Shown: positions 1-14,204, numbered from the stretch's first letter. The stretch is DNA of 64,000 nt from Otatea glauca (GCA_036346275.1 CM070719.1:20377185-20441184); one strand, 5' to 3'. Program-made: numbers and translations. The notes: a model not told the origin generated them from the letters alone.

Positions 1-989
1 CCTCTCATTCCAGAAATGAAATGTTTCCTCAAATCATTTCTTTTCTTTGTGCATTTACATTACGCATTTAAATTACGCAATTTACATTATGCACTTAAAT
101 TCCGCAATTAAATTCAGCACTTATATTCTTGCAATTTACATTTATGCAATTTGGATTTGCCTCCCCTCCTTCTAAATGCTGTTCTTCTAGGAAGTCTTGA
201 GGGTGTTCATTTGGTTCTACATCTTTCTTACACCCTTGGATAGACGAGAGATCAAGTTTTTTATAAAATTGCAAATCTGTCCAGAACTTGTTCTTCGCGC
301 AGCAGTCAGTGTTTCATTTTTATAAAAATATAGAGAACCCATTTTTGAGTGATTCTTGTTGGAGAAGGTGCAGTACTCATATATCCATCTGTAGAAAATT
401 GGTTGACTCCATTGGTTGCACCTTTTGAGAGCTATGAAGTGAAAACCGAGCCTCAAACTTTCTGGTCGAAGTTCCTGACTGTCTGTATTGCTTGATTTTT
501 CATTCTTATTCTACAAAGCTTTCTGAGGTGATTTTTGGTGGAGTGTTTCAAGACTCAACTTCTCACAGGGACAAAACTTATCAAAAATTTTAGAGTAACA
601 GAAACTCACCAACCACCTGTTCCAACTGAGCACAATTTTTGAAAATCTGCTTTAACTTTTCTGAAAAGAGACTTTGGTATTTTAGCTTTATCTCTTTTAG
701 AAAAGAAGTCTTTTGAATTGATTCCTCTTTTGTTCGGACACTTGACAACCAGGATTGTGATTAAAAAAACCCCTCACATGGTTCATGGTTTTTATCCATG
801 CAAGTTAGGGGTACACATAGTTGTCTAATTATTCTGGATTTTGGAGGGTGTATGAATCTGAGAAGCACCAGTTTGAACGAAAATCTTCGGGTGCTTTAGA
901 TTTTTATTGCAAGAGTGTTTGGAGTAATTTGAGTGGGGAAATTTTATTTGGGATCATTCACCCCCTCTGATCGCCATTTCGATCTTTCA
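1..989 (+). mobile_element. 3' part of an LTR (family 'TGAAGGACC')
   Basis: This stretch matches by eye most of the second half of the solo LTR at 16847-18466: the run of gcatttacattacgc-like phrases, then 'ggatttgcctcccctcctt', then 'gaccattcacccccctctg..cgccat'. It ends in 'gatctttca' at 989, against 'ggtccttca' in the other copy, so the right LTR edge is at 989. The left part lies outside the window. It cuts into the 3' end of the minus-strand Copia-1 element. Whether it is a solo LTR or the 3' LTR of a full element cannot be told. Confidence 0.7.
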
Positions 990-1271
990 ACCGTGTCATG
1001 CATATTCCTCGCCAAAAACTTTTTTCCTCATAAAAAACTTCTCCCAAAAACCCAGTGGGAAAAAAGGGATGGGGAAAAGAGTATATTGCACCCGTATATT
1101 GTGTTACACTTGTTGCCTCATTAAAAACCTTCATGTGAGAAAACTTCACGAAAACTCACAAAGCGAAAAAGAGTGCAACTTATAATCTTTTGGATTGTAG
1201 TATTATCTTCAAGATCATACTAGGGTTATGGTTTAGGGATTCACTCCCCTTGAACTCTGGATATATCTAAG

Positions 1272-1892
1272 TCATCTCATTCCAATGCTACGAATATATC
1301 TTTGGAAACTAGATGTTGACAAAGATTTAGTGAATAAATCTGCTAGATTTTCACATGACTTAGTTTGCAAGACCTTTACCTCACCGTTCTTTTGGAGTTC
1401 ACGAGGATAGAAAAATTTAGGGGTAATATGCTTCGTAATATTGCTCTTTACATAGCCCATTTGCATTTGTGCAACACAAGCAACATTATCTTAATAGATA
1501 ATTGTGGGGGTATCGACGGTATTAATGCCACATGACTTCTGGATAGGCTAACAACATGTCTTAGTCAAACACATCCACATGAAGCTTCATATAATACTAT
1601 AATCTCTGAGTGGTTGGTAGACGTAGCTACCAAGGTCTGCTTAAAAGACTGCCAAGAAATGGCTATACCACCACAGAGAAACACAAACCCAGTATGAACT
1701 TGGACACTGTGGGGATTAGATAGATAGCTAGCATCCGTATATCTCACCATGGTTGAGTCTTGGTATTTTCGATAAAATAAGCCAAGATCTTGAGTACCTT
1801 GGAGGTATCTGAGTAAAGTCTTGATACTAGCTCAATATCTTGTTGGTACTGCACTTGTCTAGTTATCAAATTTAATGTGAATGCAATATCAG
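1272..1892 (-). pseudogene. Copia-1 RNase H / C-terminal pol remains
   Basis: Overlapping minus-strand fragments read as the end of a copia polyprotein: the RNase H stretch with YTDASYLSNPHS, then SWQSFKQTLVATSTNHSE, and the final part with NITKHITPKFFYPREL and NLADLFTKSLSTSSF, ending at the stop 1272-1274. The reading frame changes at least twice between 1466 and 1892. The segment is continued upstream at 6234, on the far side of the inserted Gypsy LTR. No function is expected. Confidence 0.85.
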
Positions 1893-4800
1893 TGTAACGA
1901 CCCTCCTTTTTGGTATGGAATACCAAGAATGATGATCTATGTGCATACAGTACTAGTCTCATGATCAGTGGCTAGTATGCATATTTACAATATTGGTAGT
2001 ACATCCACACAAAATATTATTAAAGCGGAAGCTATTTATACAATATAGTCTTACAATTCAGAGTAAGTTGCAGCGAAAAAGTTCAAAAGCCTTGTGGTAT
2101 GCCCATGCAAACCCTCAGACAACTGACAAGGTATAAACCTTAGAAAATTGCATCATCGAAATTCCTGTATCTTGCGGTGAAGCATATACCTTCGGGCACC
2201 TCTTCTTCAACTAAACCAACAAATAAGCAAGGGTGAGTACTTTCGTACTCAACAAAACTTAAGGTGTATCGCAAAAGTACAGTAAATGCAGGCTATGCCA
2301 ATGGAGGCTTCTATGGTTACTTTGTGTAAAGTGAAATTGAACTTGTAAATCAAGTAGTAATTTGCAAATAAAATTTTGTAAGAGCAAGTTTGACAGGTAT
2401 ATAAATAAATAAGAGTAGCATAGCATAGTATAACTCACAGTCTTCCGTGAATGTGAGAATTGCATCATCTCATTGCCATTCCCTTGTATAACATCTGAAA
2501 CAAAGACTTTCCAACAAATATCTTCAATTCAAATCATTTTGAAAATACCAAAACTTCTAACTATGTGATGACTTTACCAAGTACCCATGACCGTGGGGGC
2601 AGCAGAGGTGTATAGATTTACCCATAAGAAATGATCATCTCTTTGTGCAGCACTATTAGCACATTTCCTTTGGTGTGCCGCAGAGAGCTTATAACATAAC
2701 CGTTACATTACATAGACCTAACTTTACACTAGCCCGGTGACGTCAAACCCTTGCTATGGCAGCAAAAACACACACCCAAGATATGACAGTCCATCCCTGT
2801 CATTCACATAGTACACAGGCAGTCCATCCCTTCCACAACCGTTTCTCCCCATAGCAAGGCGTACACTGTTGTATTGGTATGTGTTTGACCCACATCTCTG
2901 TGTGAACACCCCTACGAGCAAACATATCCGGAGAGCCTATACTATCCTAGCCTTCCAATGTGCAAAGACAAATCTAAGTAACTTAATAGGTTAAAACAGC
3001 CTCATACCAACACTTGTGGTTGTACGTGTCCTTGGCCTGATAACAACCCATAGTTCAATTTTTAATCCGACCTGGGTGATAATCTCCCCTTACACTACAT
3101 GCAAGTCCCATGCACATCCGGCTATTGCCAATAATCGCCCGCGTCAAAATCATAGTTTTATTTTCATTTTTACCAAAATATCAACAACCTTTAATGTCAC
3201 ATCCAACCTTTTCAAATTCTAAAGGAACAGTATAATTTGATTAATTCAGTTTCCATTACTAAAGCATGGCTAAGCATGATTAATATGTAATCACATATAC
3301 CCATATTAATATTATTTATTGTCTAACCTTATTTTAAGGTTATCAAGGTTCACAATTCAATATTTATTAAGGAAGTTTCATGAGATAGGTTATAGCTACC
3401 AGTACCACAATATAGCAAATTTACTGAAAATACGTGCATGCATAAATAGATTTAACAAAATCAAAAAAAAATTAAAACACTGGGATCAATATGATCAAAG
3501 GGGGTGCTTGCCTTGCTTTGTTGATTCGAGAATTGACTCGGGGTCGAGGTTGATTGTAGTAGCATCAAGTACGTTGGTGTCTACAAGTGTGTATCGTATA
3601 ATAGTAATAAGAAGAAAATAACAAAAAGAGGAAAAAAGAAGGCAAATAAATCGATATAAAGGTTTTGGTTATAAAATATTTTAATTATTAAAGTTCATTT
3701 GTTTGTGTTAGGGTTTATATTATAAAGGGTTAGGTTTTTAATAGGATTCAGATGCAAAGCATGTTTATATAGAATTATTTCTATAGAATAGGATGGTTTT
3801 GCCTTAGAGAGAATTTTTAAGCTGATCTTACTGGTATTAGTGTTTATTTGTGATATTCTATTCATTTCCTAAACTTATGTATTTCTGAAGTATATATGTT
3901 ATAAGAGGTTAGATTTCTTTTTATATTTTATATGAAAATATTTTTTGCATATTCTGAAAATTCACTATTTTATATGAATTTATAAATTTATTTCACTTGA
4001 ATTGGACTTAATATGCAAAAGTTATTAAGGTTTGAATCTTGTATGCATTGAAAAATCCCAGAAAATGGTAAATTACACTTCCAAAGAAAGGAAGGCGTAT
4101 TTATCATTTTTCCAAATTTCTCTTTATTTTTCCTGATTTATCCCAGCCGCTGACAGCATGGGCCCACTTTTCAGTGACTTACCCTTAACATAACAATCCG
4201 GTTAGGCTTTTAATCCACCTCAGGCCCACCTGTCATAGATTCAATTGTTAACCCTGCACTTAATTAGATTTCTAACTAGAAACCTGACCGGTGGGACTCT
4301 CTGGTAGTGTCTAAGCTAAGATTTGAATCAACCTTGCACCACTGATAGGGGTGGCCCACGCCACAGTGACTCAAAGTAGAGCCGTGGCTTGGGCACCTTG
4401 CCGCCGGCGCTACAGAGGTGAAGAAGCTCGGCCGAGGGCATGGCTAGCTTCAAGGCTCCGAGGCACATCTGGCGGTGGGTTTGGTTGTGATTTGTGGTGA
4501 CCAGTGTGAGCTACCACCGTGTTCATGCGGCGACGCTAATGGCTAAACAGCCACGGGGCAATTTCAAGGGTGCTTAACCCGAGTTAGGCATGGCTTAAGC
4601 ATTAGTGAGGCTAGAGAGTTCCGTTTTACCACTATGTGATGTCAAAGGTTGACTGGATTGAGCTGCCACCGTACGCCAGCTCCAGAGAAGAAGGACAATG
4701 GTGCGACAGAGTTGCGACCAATAAGGGCTACAAATGAGATATGCATTAGCTTCTGGGATGCATAAGGATACTCCAGGCTAAGAGAATCGGATAATATCTT

Positions 4801-6228
4801 ACCGAAGAGCTTTTAATTACCATTTCCCCCCTTTTGGTGAAGTTCTCGGGCAATGGCAAAATTGAGGAGTAATCGGGTGTGGCAGAGATTTAAGGGAGCT
4901 TAGAAAGGTGTGTGAAGACGAGGCGATGCATTAGGTTGGCTTATATAGGCACACAAAGGGCGGTGCTAGACCCGGGAGGCACAGGCGGCGCGTCGACGAG
5001 GGTAGCACGAGACATGCCGCGACAGCGTTGCCGGCAGCTTTGGCTTGCCGTGGCAGACTCGGGCAGAGGTGTGGGCATTGAGCTGAGGAGAGAGCTAAGG
5101 CAAGGATGGTTGTGACTGCCAGGTGGACCAAAGCAGGTGTGGTCCCCACACATTAGTGAAACAAGGAAAAGAACTGGGGTTCTCTCTTTTGGATAGTCAA
5201 GGTTCAAGCATCAAATGAGCTACAATCTTGTCTAACATTTTTTTTCAAAAATTCTATGCGTGAACCTTAAATCTGCTTATCGTCTGGTAAAAATTTGGGG
5301 CCAAAATCTTATTTAAGCAAAATTTGAAAATTCTAACATTCTCTCTGTTCTATTTAAATGTTTTCTGATTTTTATTTTTTCAATGATATAATGAGATTTA
5401 TTTTATATGAAACTTTTTATATGTGATCCTATGAGTATTTAGAGGTTTCCTTAAAATTTCTAGATGTTGATCACATATATATATATATTTATAAAATTCT
5501 AATATTTATCTATTGAGTTATCTGTGTTTTCTATTTTCAATTTTTCAAATGAGCTTGTATTTTTCTGAAAATTTTTATTCCGGTTCCCTACGTAATGTGT
5601 ATAGTGTCATAAAACTTTCAGCAGATCATCTCATTCTTACATTTTTAATAAATTCCAATATGTGTACTGTTCGCAGCCACCTATCACTGTATTTGATTTT
5701 ACATCTATATTAATTCTCTTCAAATCCATTTAAAAAAATTTATACTGTTTTCCTAGAGGCTTTACAAGTCTCCATAAAAATATTAGAGAGTAATCATGTA
5801 TATATATTTTTATACAAAGCTAGTAAGTTTCACATTTTTTGTTTAAATGCTATTTTTGATTTTCTTGAGGTAATAAATATATTTAAATTATTTTTATACT
5901 TTTTGCGATAATTATGGGGAAGGATTATGATTTAAATAAATTTTCTTGAGATTTTATTTTAATATGATTTTTGGTTTTCATATTTAGAAAATGAAATCCA
6001 ACAATAAAAATGGTTTTCCTAAAATCCAAAAATTCAGAATAAATTCATAAAATATGGAAAATAAATATAAAATCACATTCCAAACTTAATTTCATATTTT
6101 GTTTATTTTGGACGAAGATGATGGTAATTTAAATTAAAATCTTATTTTCAATTGAATTTTTTTGTTTTCTGAATTTTTAATTGTTAAATATTTATTTTAT
6201 CTAATTTTAAAAATTTTGAGATGTTACA
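1893..6228 (-). mobile_element. 4.3-kb Gypsy-type solo LTR
   Basis: The element opens TGTAACGACC and closes GATGTTACA, giving inverted TGTAAC/GTTACA ends, and is flanked by a perfect 5-bp TSD, ATCAG (1888-1892 and 6229-6233). It carries no coding sequence. The layout is that of one long LTR read from the minus strand: an AT-rich U3 (about 5200-6228), a GC-rich stretch (about 4370-5150) with a minus-strand TATATAAG near 4941-4949, and, toward 1893, the gagtactttcgtactcaac phrase common near the 3' end of Tekay/Del-like grass LTRs. The family name is inferred from style; superfamily and solo status rest on the ends, the TSD and the absence of internal genes. Confidence 0.8.
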
Positions 6229-6233
6229 ATCAG

Positions 6234-7895
6234 GCCTTGTGCAATTCGCAATATACATAAGTGTTGTAATGGTACTTAAGTATGGGACTTTAGGTCCTAC
6301 GACTTCCCTATTTTTCATCCTCGGTCTACATGGGTCTTTATCCACTTCAAGGGATCTCACTACCATGGGGGTCTTCAAAGGATGAGATTTATCCATATTG
6401 AATTTTTCCAATATATTGTTGGTATAGATAGACTAATGTAGAAAAATTCCTTAGGGACTGCTGTAGCTGTAGCTGTAGGTCTAAGCAATATTTAGTTTTA
6501 CTTTGGATAAAAACCCATTTTGATCCTACAAGGAACAATTTAGGTGTTCGGTCAATAGGACCATATATTATCATTTTATTAAGCGAGTGCAATTCTACCT
6601 CAATTGCTTCTTTCTATTTGACCCAATTTGAGTGCTTCTAGCACGAAAATTTTGGACTTTGGTTTAGATCCAGATCAAGTATTTTAGTAATTTTTTAGTT
6701 AAAATATATGTCAACAATTATACTCTTTCTTTTATACAACTGTCTTGAATTTACATAATTAGTAAAAAATTTCATCAATTTCTTCCTGCTTCTTGTGATT
6801 TCCCTCAACGATGGAGTCTAGGTGATCTGATCTCCCGTCATCAGATTGTGCATGCAAATATTCATCGGGTTAACATCTTCCGGATGGCTAACTTTCGGCA
6901 TTTTATCAACATTAGGTTGAGCTTATTTCACTGTCTTAGGTGGTGTTCTCACTTGTTCGGTTCTCTGTTTCTGTGGACACCTCCTGCAGAATTGAGTCTC
7001 GTGCACATAGAGGTCCCCATTCTTCTTACCATGAGGTGTAAAAGTAGATTCAATATCCTTCTAGGTATTTCCACTCTTTCCAATGTAGGTATATGAGATT
7101 TTGTCACTCCCTTATGATCAGTGAAGGTATCTAGCAGATTATTAGCTATTTGTTGTAGATTTATAATCCTTAAAACTTTAAGTTCGGATTCTTTAGTGCA
7201 TGACTCTTAAAATATTGAATGCTAGTGACATTCTAATCTATTTTTCGGCATTCTTTAGTGTTGTACTTTTCTCCCCCTAGTGCTGGGAAATTGTCCAAAA
7301 AAATATGATCAGTGTATCAAGCCGTATTAGATCCCTTGTCATAGGCTCTAGGTATTTAATAATTGATGAAGATTCATAACCTACACAGATCCCTAACTTT
7401 TGGTGAGGGCACATGGTTGTACGCTGTGGTGGTGAGGTTGGCACATATATAGCACAACCAATTTTTCGTGGATGGGAAATACTTGCTCTTTTTCACGCAC
7501 TATCTACAAAGGGAAAATTTCATGGTATGCAATGCAGTTGGTCTGAGTTGAATTAATACAGCAGCATGCGGCGCTACGTGGCCCCATCAACTGGTGGATA
7601 ACCTACAATGCTGCAAGAGTGGCCTAGAAATAAGTTTTATTCTTTTATTTAATTACTCTACAAGACTATTTTGTGTGTGGATATGGGGTATTGAATGCTT
7701 TGCATTAATGCCTAGAGCCATATAATAATCACTGAATGCCTTTAAGATAAACTCGCTAGCATTGTCCATTCAAATGGACTTAATCCTTTCATTTGGAAAG
7801 GAGGCTCTTAATTAATAATTTGGTCAATTAATTTAGCAAAAGCATAGCTGCGAGTAGATAAGAGACATACATGGGACCATCAGTAGAAGCATCTA
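6234..7895 (-). pseudogene. Copia-1 reverse transcriptase and integrase remains
   Basis: Minus-strand fragments 6184-6411 and 6389-6592 contain MDKSHPLKTPMVVRSLEVDK, a late RT/connection motif, PYLSTITTLMYIANCTRPD, and TPKLFLVGSKWVF from the beginning of the RT domain. The GSKWVF start is followed almost directly by the KYCLDLQL end, so most of the RT palm with its YVDD motif is deleted. From about 6600 to 7895 short integrase-like pieces are visible, for example DASTDGP directly after the protease ORF, broken by many stops. Confidence 0.7.
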
Positions 7896-8609
7896 TCAGT
7901 ACCATAAAGTATCTGAAGGGGCCCGATAGGGGCTAGATAGGTCTACAAATATCATCTTGAATTCTTCTAGGAAATTTGATGATTCTTCCCTAACTTTTAG
8001 ATAAGAGGGTCTAATTATCAGCTTCCCTTTAGCACAAGCAGGGACAAAGAATTCTTTAGGTCTAGTGAAGTCGATAATTTTTATGCTATGACCAGCCGAA
8101 TTATTGTTGATTTTTCTCATCATATTCAACCTTGGATATCCTAGTCGATCATGCCATATCTTAAATATTTCTGGTTTTTTAAGTATTGTTTTCAACGCAA
8201 CATAAACTTCAGGTTTTATATATGTATAGTATAATCTGGAGGAGAAGGAATGATGTCTTTCATCCACATTTTTCTGGTACTTGTTAAATTTAGTCATGAG
8301 TTGATATTTTGTACCATCCTCATTTTGTGTCTCCATATGGAAGCCATTCAGGCGGATGTCTTTGAAACTTAATAGAGTATAACTGGACCTAGGGTACAAA
8401 AGAGCATATTCTATTATCATACAAGTACCCATAGGGAGAACTAAGATGACTCTTCCAACGCCAACAATATGGGCATCGCTTCTAATGATGGTCATAATAT
8501 TTCTAGTTTTCTTAGTCAAAGTTTGGAAGTATTTAGTTTCCCTAAGAATTAAATTTGTGGTGCAACTGTCTACAAGATAAATTTCCTCCTGTACCATTAG
8601 ATTATACAT
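7896..8609 (-). pseudogene. Copia-1 protease and GAG-pre-integrase ORF
   Basis: This 237-codon minus-strand ORF is the best preserved part of Copia-1. Residues 12-22 read LVDSCTTNLIL, corresponding to the D-S-(G/C)-T aspartic protease site of this copia group. Residues of the type IWHDRLGYPRLNMMRKI (about 148-164) are the GAG-pre-integrase motif, followed by a short ACAKGK zinc-site remnant. The frame ends as the integrase core begins (MIFVDLSSPYRAP). No initiating methionine is expected, since the protein would be cleaved from a polyprotein. Confidence 0.8.
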
Positions 8610-9805
8610 TGTTTTATATTAAAGGAATAATTTAACAATCAAACAATTGTTGTATCAAAAACATATTGTAAAATATAGAATAAGAATAGAATAATAAATG
8701 AATCAAATATATGGGAAATAATAATTTCTTCAACTTTTAAATTATAATCGCTCAATAGGAACTAGGGAAACTAATAAGGAGACTGTTAAGAATACTCATA
8801 AGGAACATGTGACATCAACTAGCAAAACGAACGAATATTTAGAAGACTAATTCAGGTCTGTATATGAGTCGTGGGTGTTCTTCTAGGACTCCTAGAGCTC
8901 AACTCCAATAAGATCATCTTCATCCATGGGAGTGTTTCTATATCCGAAACTTTTTCATAGGATCAATAACAATATCATCACACTTCTCACGGTCCGTTTC
9001 AACAACAGGTTGAGCATAAACATGTGTCTCAACATTATTCCTCTAGGTATTTTTTACTATTCAATGGATTGCATGTAAATATCTATCAAATTCTTCGGGG
9101 TGTGGTAGTTGGACCCATAGGTAGTGCATCCATACCTAAAGTAGGGTTGTGCAGGTTTGCAGCCTTGTTGGCTAAATTTTGCTTCTAGAAGCTCCCTAGC
9201 ACTTTACCTTTACCTCTCCACTAGGGCTTATCTCTTCCCTTCTGCATTATGCCATTCTTCCATTTTTGTCCCTTTATGCCTTTGGCCTTTCCCGTAGCCA
9301 TGGTTATAGCTAGCTTATTGAGCATTGGTATGAACTTTGGGCATTGCCTGTGTCCCATTGGAAATATGATGATTCTTCATCGGGAGTTCATCATGCTTCT
9401 CTGATTCTAGCAAAGTGTAGATAAGCTTATAATACTTCTAGTATTTGCCATAATGGTACTATTGCTATAGTATCCTCATGTTGGGGTGGAAGGTCCACAT
9501 TGTCTTCTCTATCATCTAAGAATCTATAACTTTTTGGTCACAGAAACACAGTTTGTAGATAAGCTTGGGCATAGTAGAGTTGTGTGTTGCAACGGTTTTA
9601 TTGTCCTATAAATGTAGGAGGGTAAATTCGTGTTGTGCTTCTGGCAACAAGATAGATCTTTGCTGATCGTAGCATTCCTTTAGGGAATTCCATAGTGCCA
9701 GCAGATCCTCCATCAAATACTTATCCTTTAGGTCCGCATGGACATGGTACCTTAGGACATGCAGAGCTGTACATTTGTCAGCTTTAGGGAGAGCAAGGGT
9801 ACCAG
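8610..9805 (-). pseudogene. Copia-1 gag C-terminal half
   Basis: The minus-strand translation just inside 9805 gives TLALPKADKCTALHVLRYHV, then LALWNSLKECYDQQ and LLPEAQHEFTLLHL, which are typical copia gag. A degenerate CCHC knuckle (CFRYGCTTYGSNYHTPKNL) lies near 9100-9190. Stops and shifts interrupt it. The N-terminal part of the same gag is found 23 kb away at 32942-33072, because the LTR nest 9806-32936 inserted into it. Confidence 0.75.
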
Positions 9806-12696
9806 TGTCGGGATCCGAATATGCAAATCTGGACCTTCTATGTATACTGCACTAGTTTAGGATCATGCTAGTACACACAGTGGCAACGTAGATGAAATAT
9901 CACAATCATACATAGCGAAAACATAATAAAAGGACTCTATTTATTTAATAAAAGATAGTTGTTTGAACTTATGGTCGACTTTACATTATTAGGCTACATA
10001 GGGCTTAAACTCAAGAAAAATAACAGCAGCGGAATGGAAAACTTCGTAGATAACCCATCAATATGCGATAGACAATTGACAAGGTTCGCTCCGTAGTAAC
10101 TCACCACCTCCTGGAACTCCTCCTCCAAAGCAGGTGTAGACTCCTCTTCAACTTATGTTTTTGTTGTGACAAGGGTGAGTACATAAAGCACTCAAAAAGT
10201 TGTACACATAATACAAGTCTATTATAACTACATGCAAAACTTATTCCAAAGAATGGCTGACATGACTATTTTGCAGTAAAGTAGCATTTTCACATGAATA
10301 CAATAAATAGATTGAAATGATAGTAAAAATAATAATAATAAATCTTTCAAGTATGTCTCAAAGTAAACTAGAACACAACCTACTCCAAATTCCATTACTT
10401 CCATTGGCACATATCCTTCCTTCCCAAGTTTTATTTTATAAAATCTAACTCTTGATTGAAATTTTTGAGCATTGTCTATAACCAGAGACATAGCTATTCG
10501 AATAGATTGACACTTTATAGAGGTTATATATTTACCCACAAGATATTATCAATCTTATAATATCGACCAAAACATGTACCCATCTACAGGCGACTAAAAA
10601 GATCATAACAAAACTTTCAGAAACTCTATCCCAGCATAGACTCTCCCGATAAGCCTGATCTCACTATTCCTCCTTGACACAAAGCAGAAGAATAAGGACC
10701 CATTATTGGACTAGGAAAAATCGCTCTTCAAGATGTAGAGCCACTGCAACACACACCTTCCCCACCCGCACACACAATTTGGTTATCCTCCTAAGATATC
10801 ATATATCAAGACTCGTTAACATACTGAGCTAGTTTTAGCCCATAATAGACATATGGTTGTATGATTAGCCCAGTTAAATGGCTTACAAAGTTAAGTCCTT
10901 AATTGACTAAGGCAATACTTCCAATTAACACTAACCCAAATATCATACAGACCCACCCCAGCACACGGCATCTTGCCACTTGCCACAATCTAAATCATTT
11001 ACCATCCTAGTTGATTATTGTGCAACATATGCTATAAACAATTCAATATCATTGTGTGATAACACATAATACACCCTTCTATAAAACATGTTCCACATTT
11101 CATTAGTTAAATTGAATTTGAACTTCCAAAAGATATCATTTATACATGGCATGGCTAAACAACTACACACGATCTAACCAACCCACGTTGGTGTCTATTA
11201 GTAACCAACTAATAATAATCCATCCTAGGGTAACAAATAGATATGGCATAGCAAATGGCAATATAGATATATAATCCAATTGGGTTGAATAACTAATTCC
11301 CAAAATATTTGAAAATAGGTATAAGCATAAAATAACATGTAATAGATTTAAAAAACAGTATTTATAAAACTGGGTTCAACATAATAAAAACACAACTTGC
11401 GTTGCAACAACTCTTTATCTTGATCTAGACTTTGAACATGGTCAACACTTTCAACATGCTAAAAATTTTTAAAATGGGAAAAATAAAAATAATTTTTTTA
11501 AAATAATATTGAATAAAAATATTAATTGGAATCAAGATTTTAATTTAAAATATCATCTTTTTCCCCATTTTCTTGAATTTTAAGTCCTAAGAAAATAATA
11601 AGTTGCAATATTAAAACTTTTTATTCCAAAATGAAAAAACTATGAAAATGAGTTTGAATTATAATCTTATTTTTAATTTCCATATTTTCAAAATGTTTCT
11701 TGAATTTAGCTTTTAAGAAAATCTTTTATATTGATTGTTTTCTTCTCCTCCAAAATATAAAATCTAAAATATCTTATGAAATAAAATCTGAAAAAACTTA
11801 AATAAATCCCAAATCATCTTCAGAGCCTTTTCAAAAAATTTCAAAGCAATGTGAACTCATTTATTGCTGAAAAGAAATCAAGAACTGTATAATGTGACTA
11901 TGAACAGCACAATGTCATAATTATTAAATTTTCACAGACCTTAGCACATCCTCAAAAATTTACCACATCATCTACAGAACTATAGTAACTTGAAAGAAAG
12001 GTTTAAAAAATAATATACTTGTTTTGGCTATATTAGAAAATCAAAAATAGAAATTTCTATAAATCAATAATAACAATGTCAGAATTTTATAAAAATAAAT
12101 ATAACTAATAATCACCTAAAATTTTTATTATAATTTTCAATAATCATTAGAATTAACATAAAAATTTTCATATAAAATAAAGCTTATTTGGTATCTAGGA
12201 AAAATAAAAACCTGAAAATAGAATTTTAATGCAGATGTTTTGTCAGAATTTTAATACTTTCCAAAGAAAAGATATTCAGTTCAAAATTTGACAATATGGT
12301 AAAAACTGTCTCCAAATTACTCAGAAAATTAAGTCATGAATTGAAAGCTCATTTATTGCCTTGACCTTATCCCATCCAGTCTGCTAAAGTTGGTACAACA
12401 GTATTGTCAGAATTTAATACAATTTTACAAATAAATTATTGTCTGAAAATTTTTACCAGATAATAAGATTTGTCTTGTGATCATGCACAAAAATTTTCAA
12501 ACACTTTAGACAATGAATAGACCCCCTTCACTTCACAATACTCATGCCCACCACTCCTCTTCCAGCCAACCCTCCCCCATTCCTATTTATTTTTCCTGCC
12601 AGCACAGCACACCTCCCCCATTCTTTCTTTCCTGCCACCTTCCTTCTTCTCCATGGCATCAAGAACACAAGCTCTCTCTCTCCCTCACCTTCTCTC

Positions 12697-14204
12697 TGTT
12701 GAAAATATGCCCTAGAGGCAATCATAGAGATGATTATATTTCCATAAATGTTCATAAACTATGAGATTGTTCTTTAAATAACATCATGGATATTGATTAA
12801 CAAGTATGTGATTTGTTTGTGAAACTCTGTATTCATCTTTATGATGTTCATTCTAAAAGGGAGTCACTAGTCGATAATCATATGAGGACACATATGAGTA
12901 GACTAGCATATGTATTGGTCCATGACCATGTTTCACGGGTAATAGATATGGAGATATCAAACCAGTAATATGGACACATGTTAGAGAATATGGTGTTGGA
13001 CATCGACCCACTATGAGACAATGCGAGAACGTTGTATTATTTCATATCATCAGTTGGTCTCACATACGATGTGTATGCTATATCCTTCGACTTGAGATTG
13101 TCGCATGTTCTCAAGATGCGTAATGGCTTACTTAGGGGTCGTCAAACGCTACTCCGTAACTAGGTAGTTATAAAGATGGCTTCCGGGTTTGTCATGAAAC
13201 ATGCTGCGAGGCGTGCTCGATTAAGATAGGATTTTTCCCTCCATACAATGGGAGAGATATCTCTAGGCCTCTCGAATGGTCGGATTCCGAAAACGCATGG
13301 CCATGCTACTCGTTTAAAGAGTTACTTGAGTCATCGAGTTAAAGAGTTAACTACTCGTTTAAAGAGTTACTCGAGTCATCGAGTTAAAGAGTTAACTCGA
13401 TGTATTCAAGGAATCCGAGCCACGGCATCGAGAAAGAGTGGTCGAGCCATCCAAATAATGATGACAACAACTCGCCTTGGGTTTGACCGATATCCTGAGG
13501 CAAAAGGAAATGCATATAGGACATTGTTGAGGTTCGTCCGATCTTTACATGTACTTGGGAGTCGGTAAGTCTTGCTAGGGCCACTATCGACTATTAGTCG
13601 AATGCTAGATAATCGAGTAGGATTACTCGATGATCGAGTAGGTATACTCGACGGTTGAGTAGGAGTACTCAACGATCAATAGGGGTACTCCAGTCATGTC
13701 TGAGTGCACGTGAACCTATAGGGTCGCACGCTTAAAGGGCTGTAACCAATTCGGATAGGGATGCGAGTTGTAATGGGCATAAAGTTACTAATGGGCTTGA
13801 AGGGTTCAAACCCGTTATGGGATGTCTATATAAAGGGAGGAGGTGGTGGCTTTGAGATGTGTGAGAGATATACACGAAGAGACACATCAGGAATTCGGAA
13901 TTCCCGAAACCCTAGCCACCACCCCTCCTCCGCCCAGAACCGCGTAGCCGGCGCTAGCACTTCAGTGCGTGGTGTTCCTACCCCGTACATGTGGTCGATC
14001 CGCAACCTGCAACAGTCACAAGGAGCTGTTGGGGTGGCGCGAGGCTAGTACGACTACATCTGCACCACCGTGCTACATCGACTCTACTTCCGTTACGGGT
14101 CTACGCGTCTAGTGGTAATTCTATGATCTATAACTTGCAGTGGTTCCTTGGTTACGCGGTAGAAAAAAAAATTTCCGCTAGAGTAGCCTACCCATTCCCC
14201 AACA
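12697..14204 (+). mobile_element. Angela-like copia solo LTR
   Basis: It starts TGTTGAAAATATGCCCTAGA, the hallmark start of cereal Angela-type LTRs, and ends CATTCCCCAACA at 14204. The 5-bp TSD is CTCTC (12692-12696, 14205-14209). A TATA element (tctatataaagg) lies near 13825-13836, followed by the expected GC-rich R/U5 segment and the gcggtag..gctagagtagcc tail. No primer binding site or coding region follows, so it is a solo LTR. It is related to, but clearly diverged from, the LTRs at 14664 and 23199. Confidence 0.85.
13307..13396. repeat. Two 45-bp tandem copies inside the LTR
   Basis: The unit beginning tactcgtttaaagagttact occurs at 13307-13351 and again at 13352-13396 with one visible substitution (cttgag versus ctcgag). 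The unit contains internal inverted pieces (ctcgtttaaagag, gagttaaagag), so single strands could fold. Further downstream at 13600-13690, short tactcgatgatcgagta-like palindromes continue the theme. Confidence 0.85.

Noticed and set aside
13300..13690. CRISPR-like array in the tactcg repeats
   Set aside because: Only two tandem units and degenerate palindromes in a plant LTR; no spacer structure.
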